5,808 nucleotides of DNA from positions 1-5,808 of the forward strand of contig JANXRU010000356.1 of the NCBI GenBank assembly GCA_025356715.1, in the 5' to 3' direction. The stretch is from Bacteroidota bacterium (GTDB taxonomy: Bacteria > Bacteroidota > Bacteroidia > B-17B0 > B-17BO). Positions 1 through 5,797 of this stretch are shown in pieces. The position numbers and the translations under genes are program-made. Positions within the stretch are counted from its first letter, which is position 1. Every line of letters begins with the position of its first letter. The notes beneath the pieces were generated by a model. The model did not search any database and was not told where the DNA came from. It saw only the letters and a list, made by a program, of their open reading frames with translations.

Positions 1-140
1 CTCAAAGGTAGTAACTCCAACATTATTTGATACTTAAAAAGAGATAGGGGGGTCTCCTTTGAATTTAAATAAAAAACATAGTAAGAATAAGGCTTTTGAG
101 ACTTTTTAATTATTTACTCGGTTTATAGTGTAAAATAAAC
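1..140. other. Intergenic stretch at left edge, no supportable gene
   Basis: Both strands are interrupted by stops and no gene of useful length is present. On the plus strand two frames are open from the edge for only 9 and 11 codons before stopping at 28-30 and 35-37, so the tail of a plus-strand gene cannot be excluded. On the minus strand an ATG at 23-21 opens seven codons to the edge, which is too little to call. A run of six G at 47-52 stands out in otherwise AT-rich DNA but forms no convincing hairpin. A minus-strand -7-like box lies at 3-10 and is listed separately. Confidence 0.5.
3..10 (-). promoter_or_regulatory. Possible Bacteroidota -7 box for a leftward gene outside the window
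   Basis: Read on the minus strand this is TACCTTTG, a full match to the Bacteroidota primary-sigma -7 consensus TAnnTTTG. No TTG is seen at the expected -33 distance. It lies beyond the gdhA terminator, pointing left, so it would serve a gene that starts before position 1. Only six bases are fixed in the consensus, so chance matches are expected in AT-rich DNA and the gene itself is not visible. Confidence 0.3.
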
Positions 141-178
141 AAAAAAGCCTCTTAGAAATACATCTAAGAGGCTTTTTT
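141..178 (-). terminator. Rho-independent terminator after gdhA (works in both directions)
   Basis: A perfect 16-bp inverted repeat (arms 141-156 and 163-178) encloses a 6-nt loop. The core is GCCTCTTAGA with its complement, flanked by six A on one side and six T on the other, so a U tract follows the stem on either strand. It begins 15 nt beyond the gdhA stop codon and is the obvious end of that minus-strand transcript. It would also block any plus-strand transcription coming from the left. Confidence 0.93.
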
Positions 179-193
179 AATAGTAAAAGAAAT

Positions 194-1465
194 TTAGTAA
201 TTTCCTTTTAATTGAACGCCTTGTTCTATTTTTTGCAACGCTGTAATATAAGCAGCAATACGCATCGATGTTTTAAATTGAGAAGCATTATTCCAAACAC
301 TTGAAAAAGCTAATTCCATTTTCTCATCATGTTTTGTGTTTACTTCATTTTCGCTCCAATAGTAACCAGCTTTGTTTTGTACCCATTCAAAGTAAGATAC
401 AGTAACTCCGCCTGAATTAGCTAAGATATCTGGAACAACAATTATTTTTTTGTCGTTTAATACAGCATCAGCTTCTGGCATAGTTGGCCCATTTGCACCT
501 TCTACGATTAATTTAGCTTGAATGCCGTGAGCAATTTCTTCAGTAATTACATTTTGTAAAGCTGCAGGAACTAATACATCACACTTACATGTTAAAATAT
601 CATTTGATCCAATTACAGTTCCACCAGTAAATCCTTTTAATACACGACCATTTTTAGCAGCGTATTCTAAAGCAGCAGCTACATCAATTCCTTTTTCGTT
701 ATAAAAAGTAGCTGTATGATCACCAATAGCAACAATTTTAATTCCTTGTTCAGACAATAAACGAGCAGCATGAGAGCCTACGTTACCAAAGCCTTGAACA
801 GCTGCTGTAACCTCTTTAGGATTTAATCCCATTTTCTTCAACGCTGCTAATGTATTAACCATTACGCCACGGCCAGTTGCTGCATCGCGACCCAATGATC
901 CACCAATTACAATTGGTTTACCTGTAATAACACCTGGAGAATCTTCTCCTGTTACTTTATTAAATTCATCTAAAATCCAAGCCATTTCGCGTCCGCTAGT
1001 TCCCATATCTGGGGCAGGGATATCTTTATTTACACCAAATACATCTTTCATTGATGAAGCGTAAGCACGAGTCATTCGCTCTAATTCGCCAACGCTCATA
1101 GTACGAGGATCGCATTTGATGCCACCTTTAGCTCCACCGTAAGGTAAGTTTGCTACAGCGCATTTAAAACTCATCCAGGCTGCTAATGCCATTACTTCAT
1201 CTTGATTTACATCCATTGCATAACGAATACCTCCTTTAGAAGGACCTAATACAGTAGAGTGAACAATACGGTAACCTTCAAATACTTGAACTTTACCGTT
1301 ATCCATCATTACTGGTAAACTTACTTTTACTTGTTTAATGGGGCTACGTAATATAGTGGCAACGTCATCAGACATATTCATCAATTTTGCAGCAACGTCT
1401 AAGCGAGCTAATACAGCTTCGAACATAGATTCATGTGCTGTCGCATTTGCAGTTTGTGTTGACAT
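194..1465 (-). CDS. gdhA: Glutamate dehydrogenase, hexameric Glu/Leu/Phe/Val dehydrogenase family
   Basis: This cytoplasmic enzyme interconverts glutamate with 2-oxoglutarate and ammonia, linking nitrogen and central carbon metabolism. The 423 residues match the short bacterial class typified by Bacillus RocG/GudB (about 424), not the roughly 450-residue NADP-dependent GdhA class. The N-terminal substrate domain carries GPSKGGIR (74-81), with K77 at the glutamate gamma-carboxylate position. K101 and the catalytic K113 (LPYGGAKGG) follow, then D153 in PAPDMGT. S357 in VSYFE matches the second glutamate-selecting residue of Clostridium symbiosum GDH; K77 plus S357 argues against leucine or phenylalanine dehydrogenase. 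The Rossmann domain has GFGNVG (225-230), and D249 near the end of its second strand favours NAD+, an inference. The ATG start gives a normal N-terminus and has no Shine-Dalgarno. A -7 box lies about 55 nt upstream and a strong terminator follows, so it is probably monocistronic. Confidence 0.96.
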   Translation of the reverse strand: MSTQTANATAHESMFEAVLARLDVAAKLMNMSDDVATILRSPIKQVKVSLPVMMDNGKVQVFEGYRIVHSTVLGPSKGGIRYAMDVNQDEVMALAAWMSFKCAVANLPYGGAKGGIKCDPRTMSVGELERMTRAYASSMKDVFGVNKDIPAPDMGTSGREMAWILDEFNKVTGEDSPGVITGKPIVIGGSLGRDAATGRGVMVNTLAALKKMGLNPKEVTAAVQGFGNVGSHAARLLSEQGIKIVAIGDHTATFYNEKGIDVAAALEYAAKNGRVLKGFTGGTVIGSNDILTCKCDVLVPAALQNVITEEIAHGIQAKLIVEGANGPTMPEADAVLNDKKIIVVPDILANSGGVTVSYFEWVQNKAGYYWSENEVNTKHDEKMELAFSSVWNNASQFKTSMRIAAYITALQKIEQGVQLKGNY

Positions 1466-1519
1466 AGAATTTGTTTTTAGTTTAATACAGTTTTTTAATT
1501 TGTTTATTAGTTAGGGTAA

Positions 1520-1527
1520 CAAAATTA
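1520..1527 (-). promoter_or_regulatory. Probable -7 promoter box for gdhA
   Basis: The minus strand reads TAATTTTG, a full match to the Bacteroidota TAnnTTTG -7 element. Transcription would start near 1516, giving a leader of about 50 nt before the gdhA ATG at 1465. No clear TTG -33 element is present. The box lies between the DUF3078 terminator hairpin and gdhA, where a separate gdhA promoter is needed. Confidence 0.5.
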
Positions 1528-1600
1528 ATAAAATTTACATTAGATATACATCCTTTTAGTCTAATTTTATTGGAGTTTTAAACCGTTTTGTCTTGATAAA

Positions 1601-1642
1601 ATTATAAAAGCGAGATTCTTGTAGGAATCTCGCTTTTATAAT
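1601..1642 (-). terminator. Long hairpin terminator after the DUF3078 gene
   Basis: A perfect 18-bp inverted repeat (arms 1601-1618 and 1625-1642) has a 6-nt loop. The GC-containing core is GCGAGATTC with its complement. It begins 18 nt past the DUF3078 stop codon. On the minus strand the outer stem reads CUUUUAUAAU and continues into UUUAUC, so the U-rich segment is broken by A and partly inside the stem, unlike a textbook uninterrupted U tract. It separates the coaBC/DUF4835/DUF3078 block from gdhA. Confidence 0.85.
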
Positions 1643-1660
1643 GATAATTGTCAATAAAAT

Positions 1661-2647
1661 TTAGAATTTATAGCTAAATCCTACTCCTAAAACTTGTTTA
1701 AATTGAACGTCTGGTCCAGTAGTTCCTTTATTATCGCCTGCAGTTCTTAAAACTTTCACATCATCATCATAAATTAATTGAGTTGATAATGTAGCTGATA
1801 TAAATTTATTTACTTTAAAGGTCGTTAAGGTTGTCCAGTTAACATCCACATTTTGTGGGTTATGGAAGTAGTTAGAAAACAATTCTAATACCGTTTGAAA
1901 TGTAATGTTTTCCATGACTTTAGTCTGATATTGCATTTTTACATAAGCACCAAACTCTTCACGGTGTGTTTTATGATGTTGGATGTATTTTGTTGTATCA
2001 GAAGGATCCATAATATCTTTTTGAACTCCAAAAGCTCCAGTGCTAGCTAATTTATCATCATTTACAAACGTAAACTTTCCAGTTACTGGAGAAATAAATG
2101 CAGAAAAATGATCATTGGGCTTATAATCAAAACCTAAAGATGCTAAACCATAACCAGGAGCCATGAATCGAGAAATATAAATAGAATCATTGGGGTAATT
2201 AAACCCATCTACAAATTGAGTCCTAAAATCGGCTAATCCTGATAAATACCAACTTTTAGACAGTTTACGTCCAACCTTTGATGTTATTTGAATTTTATCG
2301 TCATTCTTCCACCATTTTTTATTTGAACCTTGTTTGATAACACCATAACCTAATTGTAAATTATTATCCCAAACAACTTTTCCCTTAGTATAGGTTGCAA
2401 ACACATTAATCAACCCTGATAAAGAAATGGAACTATTACCACCAGCAGCCCAATTGGTTAATGAAACTTGTTGAGCATTAACAGTTACAATTCCACCAAT
2501 TTTCCATGGCTTTAGAGAATCTGCTGTGGCAGTTTTTAATTTATCAGCCTCTGCTCTTAGCTTTTCGGCGTCGTCTTTAGTTACATCTTGAGCAAAACTT
2601 GATAATGCTAAAGTTAAAAAGGATATACTTACTACAATTTTTATCAT
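1661..2647 (-). CDS. DUF3078 family protein, putative outer-membrane beta-barrel
   Basis: The sequence resembles the DUF3078 family of Bacteroidota, whose function I do not know. Residues 1-19 form a Sec signal peptide with a likely signal peptidase I site after SSFA, leaving Q20 first; there is no lipobox cysteine. Residues 21-46 are charged and probably helical or coiled-coil. The family core starts near W48, with SLTNWAAGGNSS (about 62-73), then alternating aromatic/polar strands, the dense KKWWKNDD segment, NYPNDSIYISRFMAPGYG and ISPVTGKFTFVNDDKLA. The chain ends in VGFSYKF, with a C-terminal Phe as in the beta-signal recognised by the BAM machinery. An outer-membrane barrel of 12-16 strands is inferred, not shown. 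It lies 110 nt after DUF4835 with no strong terminator between, but has its own -7 box, so it may be transcribed both independently and by read-through. Confidence 0.85.
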   Translation of the reverse strand: MIKIVVSISFLTLALSSFAQDVTKDDAEKLRAEADKLKTATADSLKPWKIGGIVTVNAQQVSLTNWAAGGNSSISLSGLINVFATYTKGKVVWDNNLQLGYGVIKQGSNKKWWKNDDKIQITSKVGRKLSKSWYLSGLADFRTQFVDGFNYPNDSIYISRFMAPGYGLASLGFDYKPNDHFSAFISPVTGKFTFVNDDKLASTGAFGVQKDIMDPSDTTKYIQHHKTHREEFGAYVKMQYQTKVMENITFQTVLELFSNYFHNPQNVDVNWTTLTTFKVNKFISATLSTQLIYDDDVKVLRTAGDNKGTTGPDVQFKQVLGVGFSYKF

Positions 2648-2671
2648 ATTATTTTATAATTTTTAGAGGTG

Positions 2672-2679
2672 CAAAACTA
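2672..2679 (-). promoter_or_regulatory. Probable -7 promoter box for the DUF3078 gene
   Basis: The minus strand reads TAGTTTTG followed by CA, a full match to TAnnTTTG in its common TTTGCA context. The predicted start site near 2668 gives a leader of about 20 nt ahead of the ATG at 2647. No TTG is evident at the usual -33 spacing. Its place in the 110-nt gap after DUF4835 suggests DUF3078 can be expressed apart from coaBC. Confidence 0.55.
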
Positions 2680-2757
2680 ACAAAACAATCAAGAAGAGAA
2701 AATCCTTGAGCGAAAATAAATTGTTAAATAATTTTTTATTAAACCTTGTTCTAGGAG

Positions 2758-3663
2758 CTAATTTCCTTGAATTTTATACCATTTCGTTGTATTGGCTGGA
2801 TCAACTGTAGTAAGAGTTTCTACAATTTTAGTTTTTTCATCAGGTAATCCTTTTGAAAATATATTGATAATCTCGTCCGCTTTAGCATTAAAAAACAATT
2901 CCATAATATAGGAGGCTGGTCTATTTTTATAAACACCTACCAATAAATCAGTTGATTTTAAAATTTCGGCTCTCCCTTCATCTGGTTTTTCATTCATAAT
3001 ATCTAAACCTAAACGGTGATATCTATACATACATTCTCTTATTGGCTGAAATACGGGTTGCAAAGCGTTTTCTGTAATCCAATAACGATTTTTATTTGTC
3101 TCGAATGATTTCCATCCTGTTTCTGCTGCGCTTTGGGCATTAGAAACTATTAGCTGGGCTTTTTGAAAATACTCCGTACCACCAAGATTTGAAAATGTAT
3201 CATAATCATTAGCAATAATAACATAAGCATAAAAAGCTAAAACAGACGTTAAGTTATTTTGAAATGTATTTAAATTAAATTCTAATTGCTGAAATTGCTG
3301 ATATTTAAAGGTTAAATTTTTATCCGTATAATTTACCAATGGAGCTGAATAGGAGCTTTTAAAAACTGGGCGTCGGCTCTGAACCTGAATAGTACCAGCA
3401 TATTCATCAGCACTTAATTTTGATGTAACATTAATCATAATGGAGCAATCAATACGCTCAGAAGAAGTATAATTATCTTTAGTCCATTTAGTGTTATTTA
3501 CAAAGTCAGAAATAGATTTTTGCAATTGATCAAAAATTTGCTTTTCCGTGGTTCCTTGCACTTGTGTTGACACAATGCTAACTTGGCAATTTAATTCTTG
3601 TGCAGATATAGAGAAACTGCTAAGTAAGATGGAAAGAAGTGAAAATATATAAAAGTGACGCAT
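2758..3663 (-). CDS. DUF4835 family exported protein (PorD-like, type IX secretion associated)
   Basis: This matches the Bacteroidota DUF4835 family, which I recall is annotated as type IX secretion protein PorD; its biochemical role is not established and the T9SS link rests on that family name alone. Residues 1-21 are a signal peptide ending ISA, then QELNC. Family landmarks run in order: EFVNNTKW-like SDFVNNTKW (52-60), ERIDCSI (69-75), SRRPVFKSSYSAPLVN (97-111), a hydrophobic NLTSVLAFYAYVIIANDYDTFSNLGG stretch (137-162), the W184 region, NRYW (192-195) and YRYHRLGLD (213-221). C26 and C73 could form a periplasmic disulfide. The hydrophobic stretch contains Asn and Asp and looks like a buried helix, not a membrane anchor. 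The ATG lies 2 nt past the coaBC stop with no Shine-Dalgarno, implying cotranscription and probable translational coupling. No T9SS structural genes are nearby to test the assignment. Confidence 0.88.
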   Translation of the reverse strand: MRHFYIFSLLSILLSSFSISAQELNCQVSIVSTQVQGTTEKQIFDQLQKSISDFVNNTKWTKDNYTSSERIDCSIMINVTSKLSADEYAGTIQVQSRRPVFKSSYSAPLVNYTDKNLTFKYQQFQQLEFNLNTFQNNLTSVLAFYAYVIIANDYDTFSNLGGTEYFQKAQLIVSNAQSAAETGWKSFETNKNRYWITENALQPVFQPIRECMYRYHRLGLDIMNEKPDEGRAEILKSTDLLVGVYKNRPASYIMELFFNAKADEIINIFSKGLPDEKTKIVETLTTVDPANTTKWYKIQGN

Positions 3664-3665
3664 GT

Positions 3666-4868
3666 TTATTTTTTAGTGTTTAATAAATCAACAGCAAACG
3701 TAACTATATCTTTAGCTACAGCTTGCTTGCTTTTTAACTCAAAATTATACAATTTATTGTGTTTATCAATAATAGTTATTTTATTAGTATCTACTGCAAA
3801 ACCGGCACCCTCATCTGTAGCTGAATTTGCAATAATAAAATCTAAATTTTTTTTCTTTATTTTTTCTTTAGCGTACTCAATCACATTTTCAGTTTCTAAA
3901 GCAAAACCTACTAATAACTGCTGAGTTTTTTGTTTACCAAGGGTTTCAAGTACATCTACAGTTTTCACTAATTCAAGCGATAATACTGTATCTTTCTTTT
4001 TTATTTTAGAGGTTGCTACTTCGCTAGGCTTATAATCAGCTACAGCTGCTGACAATACGGCTATATCCACATTTTTAAAAACAGATTCACAAGCCAACAA
4101 CATCTCTTGCGCGCTTTCTACAAATATGACAGTTACCCCTAATTGTTGTGGCTTTTGATGAGACGGGCCTAAAACTAGAGTCACATCAGCACCACATTTT
4201 GCAAATTCATCTGCTATTGCTACTCCCATTTTACCAGAAGAACGATTTCCAATAAACCTAACAGGATCAATAGCTTCATACGTAGGGCCTGCATTTACTA
4301 ATACTTTTTTAGTAGCTAAAGGCAATCCTTTTTTTAATTCATTTTTTATAAAAGAAATAATGTTTTCGGGCTCCGCCATTCTCCCTTCGCCTACTAAACC
4401 ACTTGCTAATTCACCACTTTCAGCTGGAATAATATAGTTTCCGTTTGTAATTAGTTTTTGAATATTTTGTTGCGTCGTTGGATGTTGGTACATATCTAAA
4501 TCCATAGCTGGTGCTACAAAAACTTTACTCCGAGCAGATAAATAACAAGCTGTTACTATATTATCGCATAAACCATTAGCAAATTTAGAAAGCGTATTAG
4601 CCGTTAGTGGCGCAATAACCATAACATCTGCCCATTCAGCTAACTCAACATGATTATTCCAATTATGATTAGAATCAAAAAAATCGGTTACAACTTCATT
4701 TTTACTAAGTACTGATAATGTTTTAGCCGTAATAAATTCAGTTGCACTTGGAGTCATTACCACCTTAACACTAGCACCTTCTTTAATTAATAAACGAACT
4801 AAATGCGCACACTTATAAGCGGCGATTCCACCGGTAATGCCTACTAAAATATGCTTATGATTTAACAC
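3666..4868 (-). CDS. coaBC: Bifunctional phosphopantothenoylcysteine decarboxylase / phosphopantothenate-cysteine ligase
   Basis: CoaBC carries out two consecutive steps of coenzyme A synthesis: CTP-dependent joining of cysteine to 4'-phosphopantothenate (CoaB), then FMN-dependent decarboxylation to 4'-phosphopantetheine (CoaC). At 400 residues it is normal length. CoaC covers about 1-175: ITGGIAAYK (11-19) for FMN, catalytic H73 in NHVELAEWAD, and APLTANTLSKFANGLCDN (86-103). CoaB covers about 186-400: AGPTYEAIDPVRFIGNRSSGKMG (193-215), with N208 at the acyl-cytidylate-stabilising position, AAVADYKP (274-281), KIKK (288-291) and GAGFAVDTN near the end. Two canonical CoaC residues differ: Asn of PAMN is D123 and the ACGD cysteine is S156 (see findings). 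The start is GTG; an in-frame TAA lies two codons upstream and the N-terminus fits the family, so this start is well constrained. It heads a minus-strand unit with DUF4835. Confidence 0.97.
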   Translation of the reverse strand: MLNHKHILVGITGGIAAYKCAHLVRLLIKEGASVKVVMTPSATEFITAKTLSVLSKNEVVTDFFDSNHNWNNHVELAEWADVMVIAPLTANTLSKFANGLCDNIVTACYLSARSKVFVAPAMDLDMYQHPTTQQNIQKLITNGNYIIPAESGELASGLVGEGRMAEPENIISFIKNELKKGLPLATKKVLVNAGPTYEAIDPVRFIGNRSSGKMGVAIADEFAKCGADVTLVLGPSHQKPQQLGVTVIFVESAQEMLLACESVFKNVDIAVLSAAVADYKPSEVATSKIKKKDTVLSLELVKTVDVLETLGKQKTQQLLVGFALETENVIEYAKEKIKKKNLDFIIANSATDEGAGFAVDTNKITIIDKHNKLYNFELKSKQAVAKDIVTFAVDLLNTKK

Positions 4869-4873
4869 GGTTT

Positions 4874-4881
4874 AAAATTTA
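4874..4881 (-). promoter_or_regulatory. Weak -7-like box next to the coaBC start
   Basis: The minus strand reads TAAATTTT, differing from TAnnTTTG only at the last base. If used, transcription would start at about the coaBC GTG (4868). No better match to the -7 consensus was found in the 53-bp divergent spacer or in the start of yciO. In DNA this AT-rich such a match is weak evidence. Confidence 0.2.
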
Positions 4882-4909
4882 TAACGCGCTAATTTACCAT
4901 TTTTTTAGA

Positions 4910-4917
4910 TACTTTTG
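4910..4917 (+). promoter_or_regulatory. -7 promoter box abutting the yciO start codon
   Basis: TACTTTTG is a full match to TAnnTTTG on the plus strand. It ends 4 nt before the ATG at 4922, so the expected transcription start falls on or within a base or two of the A of ATG. That implies a leaderless or nearly leaderless mRNA, consistent with the absence of any Shine-Dalgarno. No TTG is visible at the -33 spacing. Confidence 0.55.
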
Positions 4918-4921
4918 TAGT

Positions 4922-5545
4922 ATGCTCATTCGTCTTAATTACTCTCAACCACAACAAAAAGACATACAAGAAATTGTTGATTGTCTTAAAAATGATGGTA
5001 TTATTATTTATCCAACCGATACGGTTTATTCGATGGGTTGCGATATGACTCGCCCAAAGGCAATCGAAAAATTATGTAAACTCAAAGGTATTAAGCCAGA
5101 GAAAGCTAATTTTTCCTTTGTTTGTAGCGATTTAAGTCATTTATCTCAATTTACAAAACCCATATCTAACTCTATTTTTAGAGTGATGAAAAAAGCGTTG
5201 CCTGGCCCATATACTTTTATTTTAGAGGCTAATCAAAATGTACCTAAATTATTAAAGCAAAATAAAAAGACAGTAGGTATTCGTGTACCAGATAACGCAA
5301 TTTGTTTTCATATTGTGGAAGCTCTTGGAAACCCTATTATTACAACAAGTTTACATAATCCTCAAGATGAAATTGTTGATTATTTTTCTGACCCTGAAAT
5401 TATTTACCAACAATATCAAAAGCAAGTAGATATGATTATTGATGGTGGTTTTGGCTCCATTCATGCTTCAACCGTGTTGGATTGTTCTGGAGAAGAAATT
5501 GTTATTATTAGGGAAGGTTTGGGTAGTTTAAGTATTTTAGATTAG
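4922..5545 (+). CDS. yciO: YrdC-domain protein of the YciO type (TsaC/Sua5 superfamily)
   Basis: This 207-residue protein has the YrdC fold used by TsaC/Sua5 to make threonylcarbamoyl-AMP for tRNA t6A37. Its sequence follows E. coli YciO (about 206 aa) more closely than TsaC: YPTDTVYSMGCD (30-41), LCKLKG (51-56), NFSFVCSDLSHLSQF (63-77), MKKALPGPYTFILEA (89-103), KKTVGIRVPDN (115-125), EALGNPIITTSLH (133-145), VDMIIDGG (169-176), STVLDCSG and REGLG near the end. The TsaC/Sua5 KxR and SxN signatures read KLK (53-55) and SLH (143-145) here. Automatic pipelines will probably call it L-threonylcarbamoyladenylate synthase; I would treat it as a YciO paralogue whose in vivo role is uncertain. It lacks the extra C-terminal Sua5 domain. 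It is divergent from coaBC, has a -7 box at its start codon and converges on the cold-shock gene. Confidence 0.88.
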   Translation: MLIRLNYSQPQQKDIQEIVDCLKNDGIIIYPTDTVYSMGCDMTRPKAIEKLCKLKGIKPEKANFSFVCSDLSHLSQFTKPISNSIFRVMKKALPGPYTFILEANQNVPKLLKQNKKTVGIRVPDNAICFHIVEALGNPIITTSLHNPQDEIVDYFSDPEIIYQQYQKQVDMIIDGGFGSIHASTVLDCSGEEIVIIREGLGSLSILD

Positions 5546-5554
5546 GTTTATAAA

Positions 5555-5588
5555 AAAAACCTCCACAGCTTTCGCTGTGGAGGTTTTT
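5555..5588. terminator. Bidirectional terminator between yciO and the cold-shock gene
   Basis: A perfect 15-bp inverted repeat (arms 5555-5569 and 5574-5588) with core CCTCCACAGC has a 4-nt loop. The loop is TTTC on the plus strand and GAAA, a GNRA-type tetraloop closed by C-G, on the minus strand. A run of eight A on the left and five T on the right gives a U tract in both directions. It lies 9 nt after the yciO stop and 20 nt after the cold-shock stop, so it serves both convergent genes. Confidence 0.94.
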
Positions 5589-5608
5589 AAATTTACTTTT
5601 ATAAGTAA

Positions 5609-5797
5609 TTAAGCTAATTTAACGTTTACTGCGTTTAAGCCTTTTTTACCTTCTTGTACGTCGAATACTACATTGTCGTTTTCACGAATTTCTTCTTGCA
5701 ATCCTGTTGCGTGAACAAAAATTTCTGGTCCATTATCTTCTTTAATAAATCCGAAACCTTTTGCTTCATTGTAAAATTTTACTACTCCGTTTTTCAT
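5609..5797 (-). CDS. Cold-shock-domain protein (CspA family)
   Basis: This single-domain nucleic-acid-binding protein is a five-stranded OB-fold RNA chaperone that binds single-stranded RNA or DNA in the cytoplasm. RNP1 is KGFGFI (13-18) and RNP2 is IFVHATG (26-32). The phenylalanine that usually follows FVH in RNP2 of E. coli CspA is A30, and the WF of its VKWF motif is F8-Y9. The ending GKKGLNAVNVKLA is typical of the family. At 62 residues it is slightly shorter than E. coli CspA (70), as is common in Bacteroidota. The start sits in an A-rich context with no Shine-Dalgarno. Only 11 nt upstream are in the window, so the promoter and any temperature-sensing leader cannot be assessed. Whether it is cold-induced or constitutive cannot be told, so no specific csp symbol is given. 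Confidence 0.95.
   Translation of the reverse strand: MKNGVVKFYNEAKGFGFIKEDNGPEIFVHATGLQEEIRENDNVVFDVQEGKKGLNAVNVKLA

Noticed and set aside
41..56. GAGA/TCTC hairpin around the G run
   Set aside because: Only four base pairs with an 8-nt loop; too weak to be meaningful.
2723..2744. AT-only hairpin between DUF4835 and DUF3078 (5 + 3 bp with one mismatch)
   Set aside because: The stem has almost no G-C pairs and no U tract following a stable core, so I do not call it a terminator. Read-through into DUF3078 therefore remains possible.
3655..3924. Plus-strand open frame of 89 codons
   Set aside because: It lies antisense to the 3' end of coaBC and the start of DUF4835, both strongly supported. 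Its hydrophobic composition is what AT-rich antisense sequence gives, and it matches no family I know.
4866..4868. GTG start of coaBC as a possible sign of N-terminal truncation
   Set aside because: An in-frame stop lies two codons upstream and the N-terminus (MLNHKHILVGITGG) aligns with full-length CoaBC proteins, so GTG is simply the start codon.
5081..5090. The 10-mer at 1-10 is repeated inside yciO
   Set aside because: The flanks do not match and a shared 10-mer is unremarkable in a window of this size and composition. The copy in yciO simply encodes part of the LCKLKG motif.
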